Shown here: in pieces, positions 28,897 through 37,834 of the stretch
How the letters are laid out: every line of letters starts with the position of its first letter
Numbering within the stretch: the first letter of the stretch is position 1
Assembly: GCA_036365515.1 (NCBI GenBank)
Contig: CM070876.1
Location: forward strand, 42,870,195 to 42,934,194
Reading direction: 5' to 3'
Length of the DNA: 64,000 nt
Origin: Torymus aiolomorphi
Lineage: Eukaryota; Arthropoda; Insecta; Hymenoptera; Torymidae
The notes under the pieces: model-generated
What the model was told of the DNA's origin: nothing
What the model saw: only the letters and a program-made list of their open reading frames with translations
Databases searched by the model: none
Made by a program: the position numbers and the translations under genes

Positions 28897-30749
28897 AGGA
28901 ACAAACACATTTCTTAATCGACACAGGAGCCGAAGTATCGATCATACGCCTAACCGCACTTCATCCAAAAACTATGATCGATACCTATAATGCCATTAAA
29001 TTAACGGGCATTACCAACTCCGAAATAAATACAAAGGGAACCGTACAACTCACCATCAAAAATACTCCGACCATTTTCCATGTTATTGGGGAAGAACTGC
29101 CACTGCCCGTGGACGGAATTTTAGGAATAGGGTTTCTGCAACAAGAAGCGGCAGAATTATCTTTTCACCACGGTACAATGGTACTCGCAAGTGACCCTAT
29201 AAAGCCGATACCTTTTCAAGAAGTCACGGAGAAAAACTATTTCTTAGGACCAACACTCGAACCGATAGAAAACCAATACGAGTATACTACACATATACTC
29301 CCAGCGAGACAAAGAACTCTAATTACTTTGAAGATCGACGATACAGCTTTAGAGGAAGGATACCTTTCCCGTATTAAAGCTATAGAGGGGATTTTTATGG
29401 GAGAAGCAGTCGTAAAAATAAAGGATAATCACTGCAAAATATTTGCAGTAAACACACTCGAACAGGACGCAGAAATCAAAGTTCCAACTCAGATGATTCA
29501 TCCATTTGAAACCTTTGACGAGTCAGACGATTGTTTTGAAGATGAAGAAAGCCAAGGAGAAATACTAGACGAAAAAAATCGGGCACAACAAGTTATAGAC
29601 CTATTACGTTTAGAACATTTAAATCAAGAAGAAAAAGATCACGTTTTATCACTCGTGAAAGAGTACCCAGATCTTTTCCATTTACCTGGCGACTTGCTAC
29701 CTGCTACTGATGTCCTTCAACACAGGATTCCAACAAGTGATGATTGTCCCGTAAATACCAAACAATATAGGTATCCAACCATTCATCGAGAAGAAATACA
29801 AAGACAAGTAGATAAATTACTAAAAGACGGGCTGATTGAACCCTCAACAAGTCCCTACAATGCACCGTTATGGATAGTGCCCAAAAAGAGCGATTCACAA
29901 GGAAAACGGAGATGGAGACTAGTAATCGACTACAGAGAATTAAACAAGAAATCAGTCATACCCTCTCAACCACTCCCTAATATCACAGAAATTTTAGAAC
30001 ATCTCGGAGGAGCAAAATACTTTTCGGTATTTGATCTTGCGAGCGGTTTCCACCAAATAGAAGTTCACCCAGACGACCGACATAAAACAGCATTTTCCAC
30101 AGGAAATTTACACCTACAATGGAAAAGACTCCCATTCGGACTAGCTGGATCACCCGGTACATTCGCTCATTTAATGAGTTTGGTATTAATGGGACTACAA
30201 GACTCAGAATTATTTGTGTATATAGACGACATTATAATTTATGCCGATTCTCTAGAGGAACATGGTAAGAAGGTAAAGCGACTGTTCGAAAAATTAAGAA
30301 AAGCGCATCTTTCTTTGCAGCCAGACAAGTGTGAATTTTTGACCACAGAAGTAGAGTTTTTGGGACACATCGTATCTAACGAAGGGGTAAAACCTGACCC
30401 AAAAAAACTGTCTGCCGTAGAAAATTTCCCAACGCCTAAAAGTCAAACCAACGTTCGCCAATTTTTGGGTCTAGCCGGTTATTATCGTCGCTTTATCGAA
30501 AATTTTTCGGCACGTGCAAAACCTTTGTCGGATACTTTAAAGAAAGGTTTAACATTTAAATGGGAAGAGATCCAACAGGCTGCATTCGAAGACTTAAAAA
30601 GGGCACTATGCAGTCCCCCAGTGCTCGAGTACCCAGACTTTTCGCAGAAATTTATTCTAACAACAGACGCTTCAGACTATGCCCTCGGGGCAGTATTAAG
30701 CCAAGGTAAATTGGGGAAGAACACCCAATCGCATATATGTCAAAATTGA
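28800..30749 (+). CDS. Pol part 1 of element E: protease, reverse transcriptase, start of RNase H
   Basis: The open frame extends upstream of its first Met (28974), and the protease site LIDTGAEVSIIR (about 28912-28950) lies before that Met, so translation must enter by frameshift from gag. RT motifs in order: GLIEPSTSPYNAPLWIVPKK, RWRLVIDYRELNKKS, YFSVFDLASGFHQIEVHP, WKRLPFGLAGSPGTF, the catalytic YIDDIIIYA (about 30216-30242), and FLGHIVSNEGVKPDP. RNase H begins with TTDASDYALGAVLSQG. The frame then leaves at about 30715 in a run of four G, and RNase H resumes at 30737. The protein copies element RNA into DNA in the particle. Confidence 0.9.
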   Translation, partial: SRPNKAFIGGTCSEKRQWKGEPPIVRLSAPELKEQTHFLIDTGAEVSIIRLTALHPKTMIDTYNAIKLTGITNSEINTKGTVQLTIKNTPTIFHVIGEELPLPVDGILGIGFLQQEAAELSFHHGTMVLASDPIKPIPFQEVTEKNYFLGPTLEPIENQYEYTTHILPARQRTLITLKIDDTALEEGYLSRIKAIEGIFMGEAVVKIKDNHCKIFAVNTLEQDAEIKVPTQMIHPFETFDESDDCFEDEESQGEILDEKNRAQQVIDLLRLEHLNQEEKDHVLSLVKEYPDLFHLPGDLLPATDVLQHRIPTSDDCPVNTKQYRYPTIHREEIQRQVDKLLKDGLIEPSTSPYNAPLWIVPKKSDSQGKRRWRLVIDYRELNKKSVIPSQPLPNITEILEHLGGAKYFSVFDLASGFHQIEVHPDDRHKTAFSTGNLHLQWKRLPFGLAGSPGTFAHLMSLVLMGLQDSELFVYIDDIIIYADSLEEHGKKVKRLFEKLRKAHLSLQPDKCEFLTTEVEFLGHIVSNEGVKPDPKKLSAVENFPTPKSQTNVRQFLGLAGYYRRFIENFSARAKPLSDTLKKGLTFKWEEIQQAAFEDLKRALCSPPVLEYPDFSQKFILTTDASDYALGAVLSQGKLGKNTQSHICQN

Positions 30750-33370
30750 TGAATCCAGCACAGAAAAATTATGGAACCACAGAAAAGGAATGTTTAGCTA
30801 TAATTACCGCAGTAATGCATTTCCGACCGTATTTGTACGGTCGAGAATTTATTTTAGTAAGCGATCACGAACCCCTTCGTTGGATTGATTCCGTCAAACC
30901 TCCGTTACAACGTCTCATACGTTGGAGAACAAGGCTTAGGGAATATTCATATGAGTTCATACATAAACCAGGGAGACTAAATACGAATGCAGATTCTCTC
31001 TCTCGGAACCCAGAAGAAGTACCAGCAGTGATGCTGCCAAATTCTAGTGCAGGACGAGCAAAGGTATTAAGCCGATCAGCTACCTCCAGCCTAGCGGAGA
31101 AATTGCCTGCACCAAGAGGGAGAAAACCAGGGTCCAAAAACGCACCCTTACCCCCTCCCCCTGCAGACATGTCTAAACTTGGAGGAACCATTGGAGAAAG
31201 AGTGCGAGCTCGCAAAGCACTCGCGCAACCTCCAGCAGCATTAGAGAAACCTAAAGGAACTCTAACAAGGAAACCCGTAATGCAACCTCCGAGGACAAAA
31301 CAAGCCTTAGGTGGCCTGCCAAACTTGTCTAACCACGACTCAGGAAATGAAATTCCACCAGAGCCAACCAGACGGAGGGCAGGACTACCCTCGTTAGTCC
31401 CTAGTAAGTTGCCATTTATTCAAGAAGACTACGAAGGGTCCTCACACGACGAACCCACGGATCCCAAGAAACAAAACCCCAACGTGATAGGTCTACCCCA
31501 AATTCCCTCCGACGAAACGGAATTGGGACACAGCGACTTATCTAACGACGACCTCTATCGGATTGCGCCGAGAACTTCAGAGGAGACTCCTTACTTCCCG
31601 AAGAGAAACCGAAGGATTTCAGATGAACTTTGGTGGGACGAAGGGCAAACACGAGCGCATGTGGGCACTCCGCATTTCCGATCCACCCCAATTGAAGAAT
31701 CGACAGGAACCGAAACAGAAAGTGAACCACCCCATACACTACCAAGAATTGAAGAAGAATCAAACGAAGAAATAACGATTGAAAATACGGTAAAACACGG
31801 GGAGGCAAATACTATCCCTCCAGAATTATTTTATCCCGATATCATGAGGACTCCAACCTCGAAATTCAAGATAAAATTTTCAAACGAAAGTATAACAGAA
31901 AAACCCGGTAGCATATTACATTTTACATCAGCCGATGGAGAATTCACATCCACAACAGACAAACTGCTAATCGATCTAAATTATATCGACTCCAAGGAAT
32001 TCAAAAGAGTGAAAATATCTCCCGGAAAGGTAACCATTACACCAAGGGGAAACCATAAAATAATTACAGCAGCAGTAACACGCTCCTATTTAGACGAACC
32101 CACGGATCAAAATATCAAGAATTGCCTGAATGCAGTAGCCTCATGTATAAAAGAATATCAAATCGATATACTCCGGATATCAAAGGGTGGTGATAAAATC
32201 ACCAAGCAAAACTTTAACAAACTCTTGCAAAATTTCAGACAAACCTGCGACCAATGTCCTTTTACACTACTAGTATGCTATGGATCCTCTATTTTTCCAC
32301 CAGAGGACCACCAAATGGATATTATAAAGGAACATCACTGCAGCTTACTGGGAGGTCATAAGGGAATAGGGAAAACTTATCGACTAATCCGGGCCAGATA
32401 TTATTGGCCTAGCATGAAGAGTGACGTACAAGACATCATACACAAATGCATAAGCTGTCAAAAACGGAAATTAGTCCGAATCAAAAATAAAGAACCTATG
32501 ATCATCACGGACACACCGTACGAACCCTTTTACAAAATCGCCATTGACACGGTAGGACCCCTCCCTATCACCTCAAATGGAAACAAGCACATACTAACGG
32601 TACAATGCACATTCAGTAAATATTGCATAGCAGTCCCTATCCAAGATACAAAGGCCGTAACTATAGCAGATGCACTCGCGAACCATGTAATCACGTTTTT
32701 CGGAGCACCGCGAATCATATTATCGGACAGAGCGAAATCATTTATCGGAAAGGTCATGCAAGAATTATGCAAGATTTTCCAGATTCAACAAGTTACAACC
32801 TCTGGATATCGACCCCAGTCAAACGGATCACTAGAACGAAGCCACATAGTTCTAGCAGAATTCATCAAACATTATGTAGATAAATTCGAAGACTGGGACA
32901 AACTCGTACAATACGCAATGTTTTCTTATAACATAGCTGTACACGAATCAACGAACTTTTCTCCTTTCGAAATCGTCTTCGGAAAACAAGCCCGGCTCCC
33001 GAATCACTTCCCGGAAGAAGTAGACACCTATAATTCTTATTTAGGTGAACTTATAACCCGAATGAAAGAATTCAGAACAACAGCCAGAGGAAACCTAATA
33101 AAAACCAAAATAAAAACAAAAAAATATTACGACAGAAAGGCGAAACAAGTAAAGTATGAGCCTGGCGATAATATATTCGTACAAAGAGAGGTGAAATCAA
33201 ATAAATTCGACTCTCATTACGACGGACCTTATAAAATCAGCGAAATTCTCGACAAAAATAACATAATTTTTATAAACAACGCGGGAAAACGAACTCTAAA
33301 ACACATCGATAAAATAAAACCCGCTTACATCTTTTCCAACAATTCTGACAGCGACTACTCCGACCATTAA
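30737..33370 (+). CDS. Pol part 2 of element E: RNase H end, long linker with macro-like segment, integrase
   Basis: 877 codons. Residues 1-95 finish RNase H (NYGTTEKECLAIITAV, VSDHEPLRWI, NTNADSLSR). Residues 96-360 are a Pro/Ser/Arg-rich and then acidic linker, unusual in size. Residues about 365-515 resemble a macro domain. The integrase follows: zinc-binding H-H-C-C (HHCSLLGGH...CISCQKR), catalytic Asp in AIDTVGPL, Asp in LSDRAKSF and Glu in GSLERSH with exactly 35 residues between the last two, and a GPY-type end (YDGPYKI). All integrase catalytic residues are intact. The frame start is a break from part 1, not a natural start. Confidence 0.88.
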   Translation: MSKLMNPAQKNYGTTEKECLAIITAVMHFRPYLYGREFILVSDHEPLRWIDSVKPPLQRLIRWRTRLREYSYEFIHKPGRLNTNADSLSRNPEEVPAVMLPNSSAGRAKVLSRSATSSLAEKLPAPRGRKPGSKNAPLPPPPADMSKLGGTIGERVRARKALAQPPAALEKPKGTLTRKPVMQPPRTKQALGGLPNLSNHDSGNEIPPEPTRRRAGLPSLVPSKLPFIQEDYEGSSHDEPTDPKKQNPNVIGLPQIPSDETELGHSDLSNDDLYRIAPRTSEETPYFPKRNRRISDELWWDEGQTRAHVGTPHFRSTPIEESTGTETESEPPHTLPRIEEESNEEITIENTVKHGEANTIPPELFYPDIMRTPTSKFKIKFSNESITEKPGSILHFTSADGEFTSTTDKLLIDLNYIDSKEFKRVKISPGKVTITPRGNHKIITAAVTRSYLDEPTDQNIKNCLNAVASCIKEYQIDILRISKGGDKITKQNFNKLLQNFRQTCDQCPFTLLVCYGSSIFPPEDHQMDIIKEHHCSLLGGHKGIGKTYRLIRARYYWPSMKSDVQDIIHKCISCQKRKLVRIKNKEPMIITDTPYEPFYKIAIDTVGPLPITSNGNKHILTVQCTFSKYCIAVPIQDTKAVTIADALANHVITFFGAPRIILSDRAKSFIGKVMQELCKIFQIQQVTTSGYRPQSNGSLERSHIVLAEFIKHYVDKFEDWDKLVQYAMFSYNIAVHESTNFSPFEIVFGKQARLPNHFPEEVDTYNSYLGELITRMKEFRTTARGNLIKTKIKTKKYYDRKAKQVKYEPGDNIFVQREVKSNKFDSHYDGPYKISEILDKNNIIFINNAGKRTLKHIDKIKPAYIFSNNSDSDYSDH
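31830..32290 (+). other. Macro-domain-like segment between RNase H and integrase
   Basis: The order GSILHFTSADGEF, then KIITAAVTRSYLDEPT, then LRISKGGDKIT, then FTLLVCYGS follows the layout I know from TARG1/ALC1-like macro domains (glycine-containing start, VTK-type strand, G-x-D loop, closing strand). If correct, the retroelement carries an ADP-ribose-binding or hydrolase module. Key residues differ from the usual GCGLD, so activity is doubtful. Pattern recognition only. Confidence 0.45.
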
Positions 33371-33383
33371 AATAAAAATATAA

Positions 33384-33396
33384 TTTTTTTTTTCAG
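33384..33396 (+). promoter_or_regulatory. Candidate 3' splice site upstream of env-like gene 1
   Basis: Ten T followed by CAG, 28 bases before the ATG at 33424 and 14 bases after the pol stop. Errantivirus and retrovirus env is made from spliced RNA, and this is where the acceptor is expected. Confidence 0.6.
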
Positions 33397-33423
33397 TCAC
33401 AGAAGACAAGAAAGAAAAGAATT

Positions 33424-34494
33424 ATGAAGTTAACAATTATCCTGTTGCTTTTAACCACGATAAATCAAACCTGGAGTTTTTACGAGAACTTCAAAATAAC
33501 CAATTTAGAATCTAATCCTGGAATCTATTTCGAAAAAGGGCCATCTATCAAAATGCTAGCAGAAAATTGGAAGATTTTAATCCGGTTAAACGCCACGATA
33601 CCCTTAATCACACACCCGAAATTAAATTTATTTATCTATAATTTACACCATAGAACAACAGATTTACCTAACCTTGGCAGGAAAATCAGGGCCCTATACA
33701 AGGAAATCGCAGTCGTAAGAAATAAAACCAAAGAAATCTCCCAAACGCTTAAACTTATAACTACTTCATACACGCCGGAATATTATGCAACGCATACAGA
33801 AGAAAGGATTACCATCCTGCCAGATGAAAATTTGCATATAATTGACATCGTCCCCTCGTCAAGACACTCAAGGATCGAAGAACTAGAAAGAACCTTAAAC
33901 GCAGAGACAACTCAATTTTGGAAAGATATCGACAACTTGAAAGGAAGACGCGCAAGATTTACTTTACTCGATCTTACATTACAAGGAGGTGCAGAAGCTA
34001 TCCATTATGTCAAGAAATTTATTGAAGAATTACAATTCATAGTAAACAATATAATCCGCAACCAAATATCTAGCGACTTGATTAACAACAAAGACTTGTT
34101 AGAAATTTGCAACCAAATTAAAGAAAATCACAAAGAATATGAGATTCCTATTCCTATGGACTTACTTAGCGCAACCACCATGAGCGAAATAAGCACTCTA
34201 AAAACCGAATTTAGGAACGACAATATTTATATACTAACAATTTTTCCTCTGGTGTATACGAAGGAAGAAACTATATACAGAATGCACTCATTACCAGTAA
34301 CACAGCAACAACAGGCAAATCTTTCTGCAATGGCATATATAATACCCAAGTCATCCTATCTAATCAAGGACCACTCTACGAACGCGTACGGATTTTCCGA
34401 AGACTCCCCTCTTAAGGAGTGCAAACGAATAAATATACAGTATATTTGTTCCCGCAGATTCACACAAGCTTCGACTACAAAAAATGTGAACTAA
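33424..34494 (+). CDS. Env-like gene 1 of element E, N-terminal frame
   Basis: 356 codons. It starts with a signal peptide (MKLTIILLLLTTINQTWSF), then NPGIYFEKG, a phrase shared with env-like gene 2 (NPGIYYEN). It contains Asn-glycosylation-type sites, amphipathic helices (about 150-230) and EIPIPMDLLSA and YRMHSLPV, which also have counterparts in gene 2 (EFPIPKEYIRA, YRMH). The region corresponding to the cleavage site and fusion peptide of gene 2 shows neither. The frame departs near 34445; the C-terminal part continues in another frame (34419-35171). It is probably a surface glycoprotein that lost or never had fusion ability. Confidence 0.8.
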   Translation: MKLTIILLLLTTINQTWSFYENFKITNLESNPGIYFEKGPSIKMLAENWKILIRLNATIPLITHPKLNLFIYNLHHRTTDLPNLGRKIRALYKEIAVVRNKTKEISQTLKLITTSYTPEYYATHTEERITILPDENLHIIDIVPSSRHSRIEELERTLNAETTQFWKDIDNLKGRRARFTLLDLTLQGGAEAIHYVKKFIEELQFIVNNIIRNQISSDLINNKDLLEICNQIKENHKEYEIPIPMDLLSATTMSEISTLKTEFRNDNIYILTIFPLVYTKEETIYRMHSLPVTQQQQANLSAMAYIIPKSSYLIKDHSTNAYGFSEDSPLKECKRINIQYICSRRFTQASTTKNVN

Positions 34495-35171
34495 CATTAC
34501 TGGAGAGCGAACCAAAAATTTTACCTGCAGACTGTGACTTAGGTATAACCATGCACCCAGATACATTTTTTATACCACTACAAGAAACAACAGGATTTCT
34601 CTTCTCGACACACGCACCTACCAATATTTCCGTAAATTGCAATAATAATTACAAAGAAAACATTCTTATAAAAAATATGGGGATTATTTTTCTGAATACA
34701 GGATGCATTATCATGCACGAAACATCCACGTATGTTGCTATAACAAGAAACAATAATAACAATATGTATATAAGGAAAACTATGCTAGATATCGCCCAAA
34801 TAGACGGGGCCATCTTCCAGAAAATCTTCTACCTACAGGAAAAGGGACACGACGCTTTTAATGACCGGAGCCTTCCTTTTCGGGACAGTGCTAAACTAAA
34901 GTCGATTCAACAAGATTTCATACAATACCGCCAAGCCGAATCCCTTCATATTAACACCACCATAATTTTAATAATTATGATAACCATTAATGTGACAATT
35001 TTTATAGGCGGCGGAATCACAATATTTTGCCTAACAAAACAATCCGTAAGGGAAGTGAAAATTGTCACTAGAGCAAGTATTGGTACGCCCGTACTCGCAC
35101 ATGTACCAAATAGATTCAAAATCGTACATTTTTCTGACCCCGAACAAATTCCAGCCGAAAGTCTTGTTTAG
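34419..35171 (+). CDS. Env-like gene 1 of element E, C-terminal frame
   Basis: It continues gene 1 after a one-base frame step near 34440-34465 (a CCC run lies there). It has a Cys-containing ectodomain (DYKKCELTLL, ADCDLGITMHP, NTGCIIMHE) and one strong transmembrane segment (TTIILIIMITINVTIFIGGG), then a cytoplasmic tail of about 45 residues ending in AESLV. The listed start Met is arbitrary, because this is the second half of a broken gene. Confidence 0.75.
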   Translation: MQTNKYTVYLFPQIHTSFDYKKCELTLLESEPKILPADCDLGITMHPDTFFIPLQETTGFLFSTHAPTNISVNCNNNYKENILIKNMGIIFLNTGCIIMHETSTYVAITRNNNNNMYIRKTMLDIAQIDGAIFQKIFYLQEKGHDAFNDRSLPFRDSAKLKSIQQDFIQYRQAESLHINTTIILIIMITINVTIFIGGGITIFCLTKQSVREVKIVTRASIGTPVLAHVPNRFKIVHFSDPEQIPAESLV

Positions 35172-35231
35172 GAGTGTCCTTTTTCTGTAATATTAAAAGA
35201 ACAGAACTAACACAGAAAAGGAGAAAGGAAA

Positions 35232-36404
35232 ATGGATCTTAGAAACCTACTAACTCTCATCATAATGATAACGGGGATCATGTGCTTCCCCAGTCACCAA
35301 ATTACACAATTTACGCAAAATCCAGGGATTTATTACGAAAACATGCATAATTTACGATTTACGAAGGCACACTGGAAAATTGCAACATTTATAGATCTAG
35401 GAAAAATCTACCATGAGGGAGACTTCGTGACAGGACAATTTGAAATCTTAAACAAATCATGCCCGATAATTTTTATAAACTGCGAAGATCGATTCCTACG
35501 AGCATCATTGTTAATAGCTAAAAATGAGCAAGCAGAGGCTCTATATAAACAATTGTTAGAGGACACCATCGAGTTTACACACAAGAAACCTAAAGAAACA
35601 ATCTATCCATCATCGATGATCAAACGCTCTGTGCCGTTTGGGTTTATTGGAAGTTTAAGTAAAACACTGTTCGGGACCTTAAATGAGGATGACGGACTCT
35701 ATTATAATGATCAAATCGACGCTCTACTACAAAGTGAAAAAGAATTAGCCCACCTAGTACAACAGCAAGCACATCTTGCAACTAGTAAATTTAGCTATAT
35801 TAGCAATACTTTAAAAGAATTGAAATCACAACAGGAAAAATTCTTTTTAACATCCCAATGGCTAGGAAAAGAGATGACCAGACTACAAAACCATGTTCAT
35901 TTATTTAATTATACCCAACAAGTGACCGAATGGTTCAACACAGTAGACGCCGTCCTCAGCGCACATTTAGAAACCTACAGAACAATGCTAGACGTCATTC
36001 ATGATGCTAGGCATGGAAAATTACACCCTGCCTTACTAAACCGCACACAACTACAAGAAATTCAACAGCACATACATGATGTAAACACGGCTTACGAGTT
36101 TCCAATTCCGAAAGAGTACATTCGCGCAGAACGACTAAGCGAAGTTTCCACAGTATATCTGGGCAGGATAGAAAATCGATTCCTCGTGGAAATCCATGTG
36201 CCGCTATTAGATAGGAAAGGTTATGACTTATACCGTATGCATCCTCCCCATCCCTCAGAATATCTCAGAAACCACGTTACCAAGCGCTTATATAATACCA
36301 CGAGCAACATATCTCGCCATAGGAGACGACAAGGTGAGCCACACCTTTCTGAGTCCAGAACACCTTCGACTTTGCACGAAAACCGTGCACCATTATATCT
36401 GTGA
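35232..36404 (+). CDS. Env-like gene 2 of element E (F-type fusion glycoprotein), N-terminal frame
   Basis: 390 codons. A signal peptide covers about residues 1-18. A dibasic site KR at 131-132 is followed by a hydrophobic Gly/Phe-rich segment (SVPFGFIGSLSKTLFGTL), then NEDDG, the arrangement of baculovirus F and errantivirus Env: cleavage site plus N-terminal fusion peptide. A long heptad region follows (about 165-270), then FPIPKEYIRAERLSEVSTVY. The frame breaks near 36280, and the C-terminal part is at 36223-37152. The role in the family is membrane fusion for cell entry; this copy is broken. The gene begins 61 bases after gene 1 ends. Confidence 0.85.
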   Translation: MDLRNLLTLIIMITGIMCFPSHQITQFTQNPGIYYENMHNLRFTKAHWKIATFIDLGKIYHEGDFVTGQFEILNKSCPIIFINCEDRFLRASLLIAKNEQAEALYKQLLEDTIEFTHKKPKETIYPSSMIKRSVPFGFIGSLSKTLFGTLNEDDGLYYNDQIDALLQSEKELAHLVQQQAHLATSKFSYISNTLKELKSQQEKFFLTSQWLGKEMTRLQNHVHLFNYTQQVTEWFNTVDAVLSAHLETYRTMLDVIHDARHGKLHPALLNRTQLQEIQQHIHDVNTAYEFPIPKEYIRAERLSEVSTVYLGRIENRFLVEIHVPLLDRKGYDLYRMHPPHPSEYLRNHVTKRLYNTTSNISRHRRRQGEPHLSESRTPSTLHENRAPLYL

Positions 36405-37152
36405 GTACGAAGGTCCTATATACGAAGAACCTACATGCGAAAAGAGAATGCTTCTACAGCCAACTGCTGGAGCATTAAAAACATGTGACATCCGGTATAC
36501 ACCTAAACACTCAGATTTTTGGAGAAGAATAAACGCCGTAGACGGTTGGCTATTTTCCATAGGAACCGGAGGGGATCTGCAAATATATTGTCCAGGTGAA
36601 AGGGCAGAATTAAAAACATTAACGGGAGTAGGAATTGTACAATTTCGACCCCGGTGTTACGGGCGTTATAACTCCCTTACTCTGAACGGCATACACACAG
36701 TACAAGCCCCAATAAACTTCTTTTACTTACCAAAAATATCCCTAAAAATAAAAACCATCGCTCCTAACTTAGTAGAAGCCCATGACAACACAGACATACT
36801 CCCGCTCTTTAAACAAAATACCGCCGCTATAGGAGACTGGAGCACGATCGACGATGCCGACTCTCTCCACGATCTAGAGAACAAGGTACAAGAGATCCTA
36901 ACGCGGAAAAGAGAACAGCGAAACACCGAAACAATAATACATTTCGGGATTGGGGCCCAAATTCTTTTGGCCTTAATATTTTCAACCGCTATAATCTTTA
37001 TAGCTCGCAAGTGTCTCCAGCACTCAGGTATACTAAACCTTTTAACCTCCGTACCCGACATAAACTCCCCAGCGTATAAGGGAAAGACCCCAAATTTAAA
37101 CTTAGAAAACCTCAATGAACCAGAGCACATCTACGACGAAGTAGCTGAATAA
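36223..37152 (+). CDS. Env-like gene 2 of element E, C-terminal frame
   Basis: It continues gene 2 after the frame break near 36280. It has a Cys-rich ectodomain (LRLCTKTVHHYICEYEG, PTCEKRML, LKTCDIRY, IYCPGER, RPRCYGRY), an Asp/Glu-containing stalk, a transmembrane segment (ILLALIFSTAIIFIARKC) and a roughly 55-residue tail ending EPEHIYDEVAE. The Cys pattern and TM match the membrane-anchored subunit of F-type proteins. The listed start Met is arbitrary. Confidence 0.82.
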   Translation: MTYTVCILPIPQNISETTLPSAYIIPRATYLAIGDDKVSHTFLSPEHLRLCTKTVHHYICEYEGPIYEEPTCEKRMLLQPTAGALKTCDIRYTPKHSDFWRRINAVDGWLFSIGTGGDLQIYCPGERAELKTLTGVGIVQFRPRCYGRYNSLTLNGIHTVQAPINFFYLPKISLKIKTIAPNLVEAHDNTDILPLFKQNTAAIGDWSTIDDADSLHDLENKVQEILTRKREQRNTETIIHFGIGAQILLALIFSTAIIFIARKCLQHSGILNLLTSVPDINSPAYKGKTPNLNLENLNEPEHIYDEVAE

Positions 37153-37299
37153 CAACTTACAAGCCTAACTTCTAACGACAACGTACACTTTATACGTTCT
37201 TCTATAAAAAAAAAAAAAAATAAAAAAAAATTTTATAAAAAAAAAATATATATGTACTTATTGTAGGGGAATTCCAGCAACAAAAAGGAAAGATATAAA

Positions 37300-37728
37300 A
37301 TGGCACCATTAAACGAGGCCAGCCCACCTCTAACCGACGAAGAAGAATATGAAAGATACGGCCCCTTAGATGGAATACTACCCGAAGATTACCCATACCG
37401 TTACTCAGCACTCCTCCGATGCCGTTGTATCTCCATCATGCAAGGTGTAGGACCATTTTTAGCCACAGACCAGGTGGGGCACGTATTTTGCCGAACTTGT
37501 GTACTACAATACGGAGAAAGACCCCTAGCTGACGGAATTTTACGACCAGCTTATGGGTTTCACCAAATAATACTAGACATACCTCAACTACTCGCATGCG
37601 CTGTTTGCAGAATCCAGTTATTAAAAACCAAACCTGCAACTCAGTGCCGGGAATGCATAGAACAATTTCTAATATCAGAATCAGTTCTGATTCTCACTAA
37701 AAGGGTAGAGGTCATTACTCAGTGGTGA
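37300..37728 (+). CDS. Accessory ORF 1 of element E: Cys/His-rich, zinc-binding-like
   Basis: 142 codons. The N-terminus is acidic (LTDEEEYERYG). Likely metal ligands: C41 and C43, then H61-x2-C64-x2-C67 (GHVFCRTC), then C100-x2-C103-x12-C116-x2-C119 (CAVC, CREC). This resembles a treble-clef or RING-like arrangement but does not fit the exact RING spacing. There is no TM or signal peptide, so it is likely cytosolic or nuclear. An acceptor-like TTGTAG ends 33 bases upstream of the ATG. A paralogue follows at 37835-38259. I do not recognise the family. Confidence 0.7.
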   Translation: MAPLNEASPPLTDEEEYERYGPLDGILPEDYPYRYSALLRCRCISIMQGVGPFLATDQVGHVFCRTCVLQYGERPLADGILRPAYGFHQIILDIPQLLACAVCRIQLLKTKPATQCRECIEQFLISESVLILTKRVEVITQW

Positions 37729-37758
37729 TAAAGGGATAATAATAAAAAAAAAAGGGGA

Positions 37759-37834
37759 CCCCCCCCTCTTTCTCTCTCTCCTTTTTCCTTCTACACACCG
37801 ACACTCTCTCTATATTACATGAAAATTGCAGCAG
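37759..37834 (+). promoter_or_regulatory. Candidate 3' splice site directly upstream of accessory ORF 2
   Basis: A long pyrimidine tract (37759-37797, with CTCTTTCTCTCTCTCC) is followed by a branchpoint-permissive gap, then TTGCAG (ending 37831), then CAG-ATG. This textbook acceptor lies three bases before the start codon. Confidence 0.6.

Noticed and set aside
37300..37728. Classical RING finger in accessory ORF 1
   Set aside because: The first ligand pair is C-x-C and the spacings do not fit C3HC4; only zinc-binding-like is supported.
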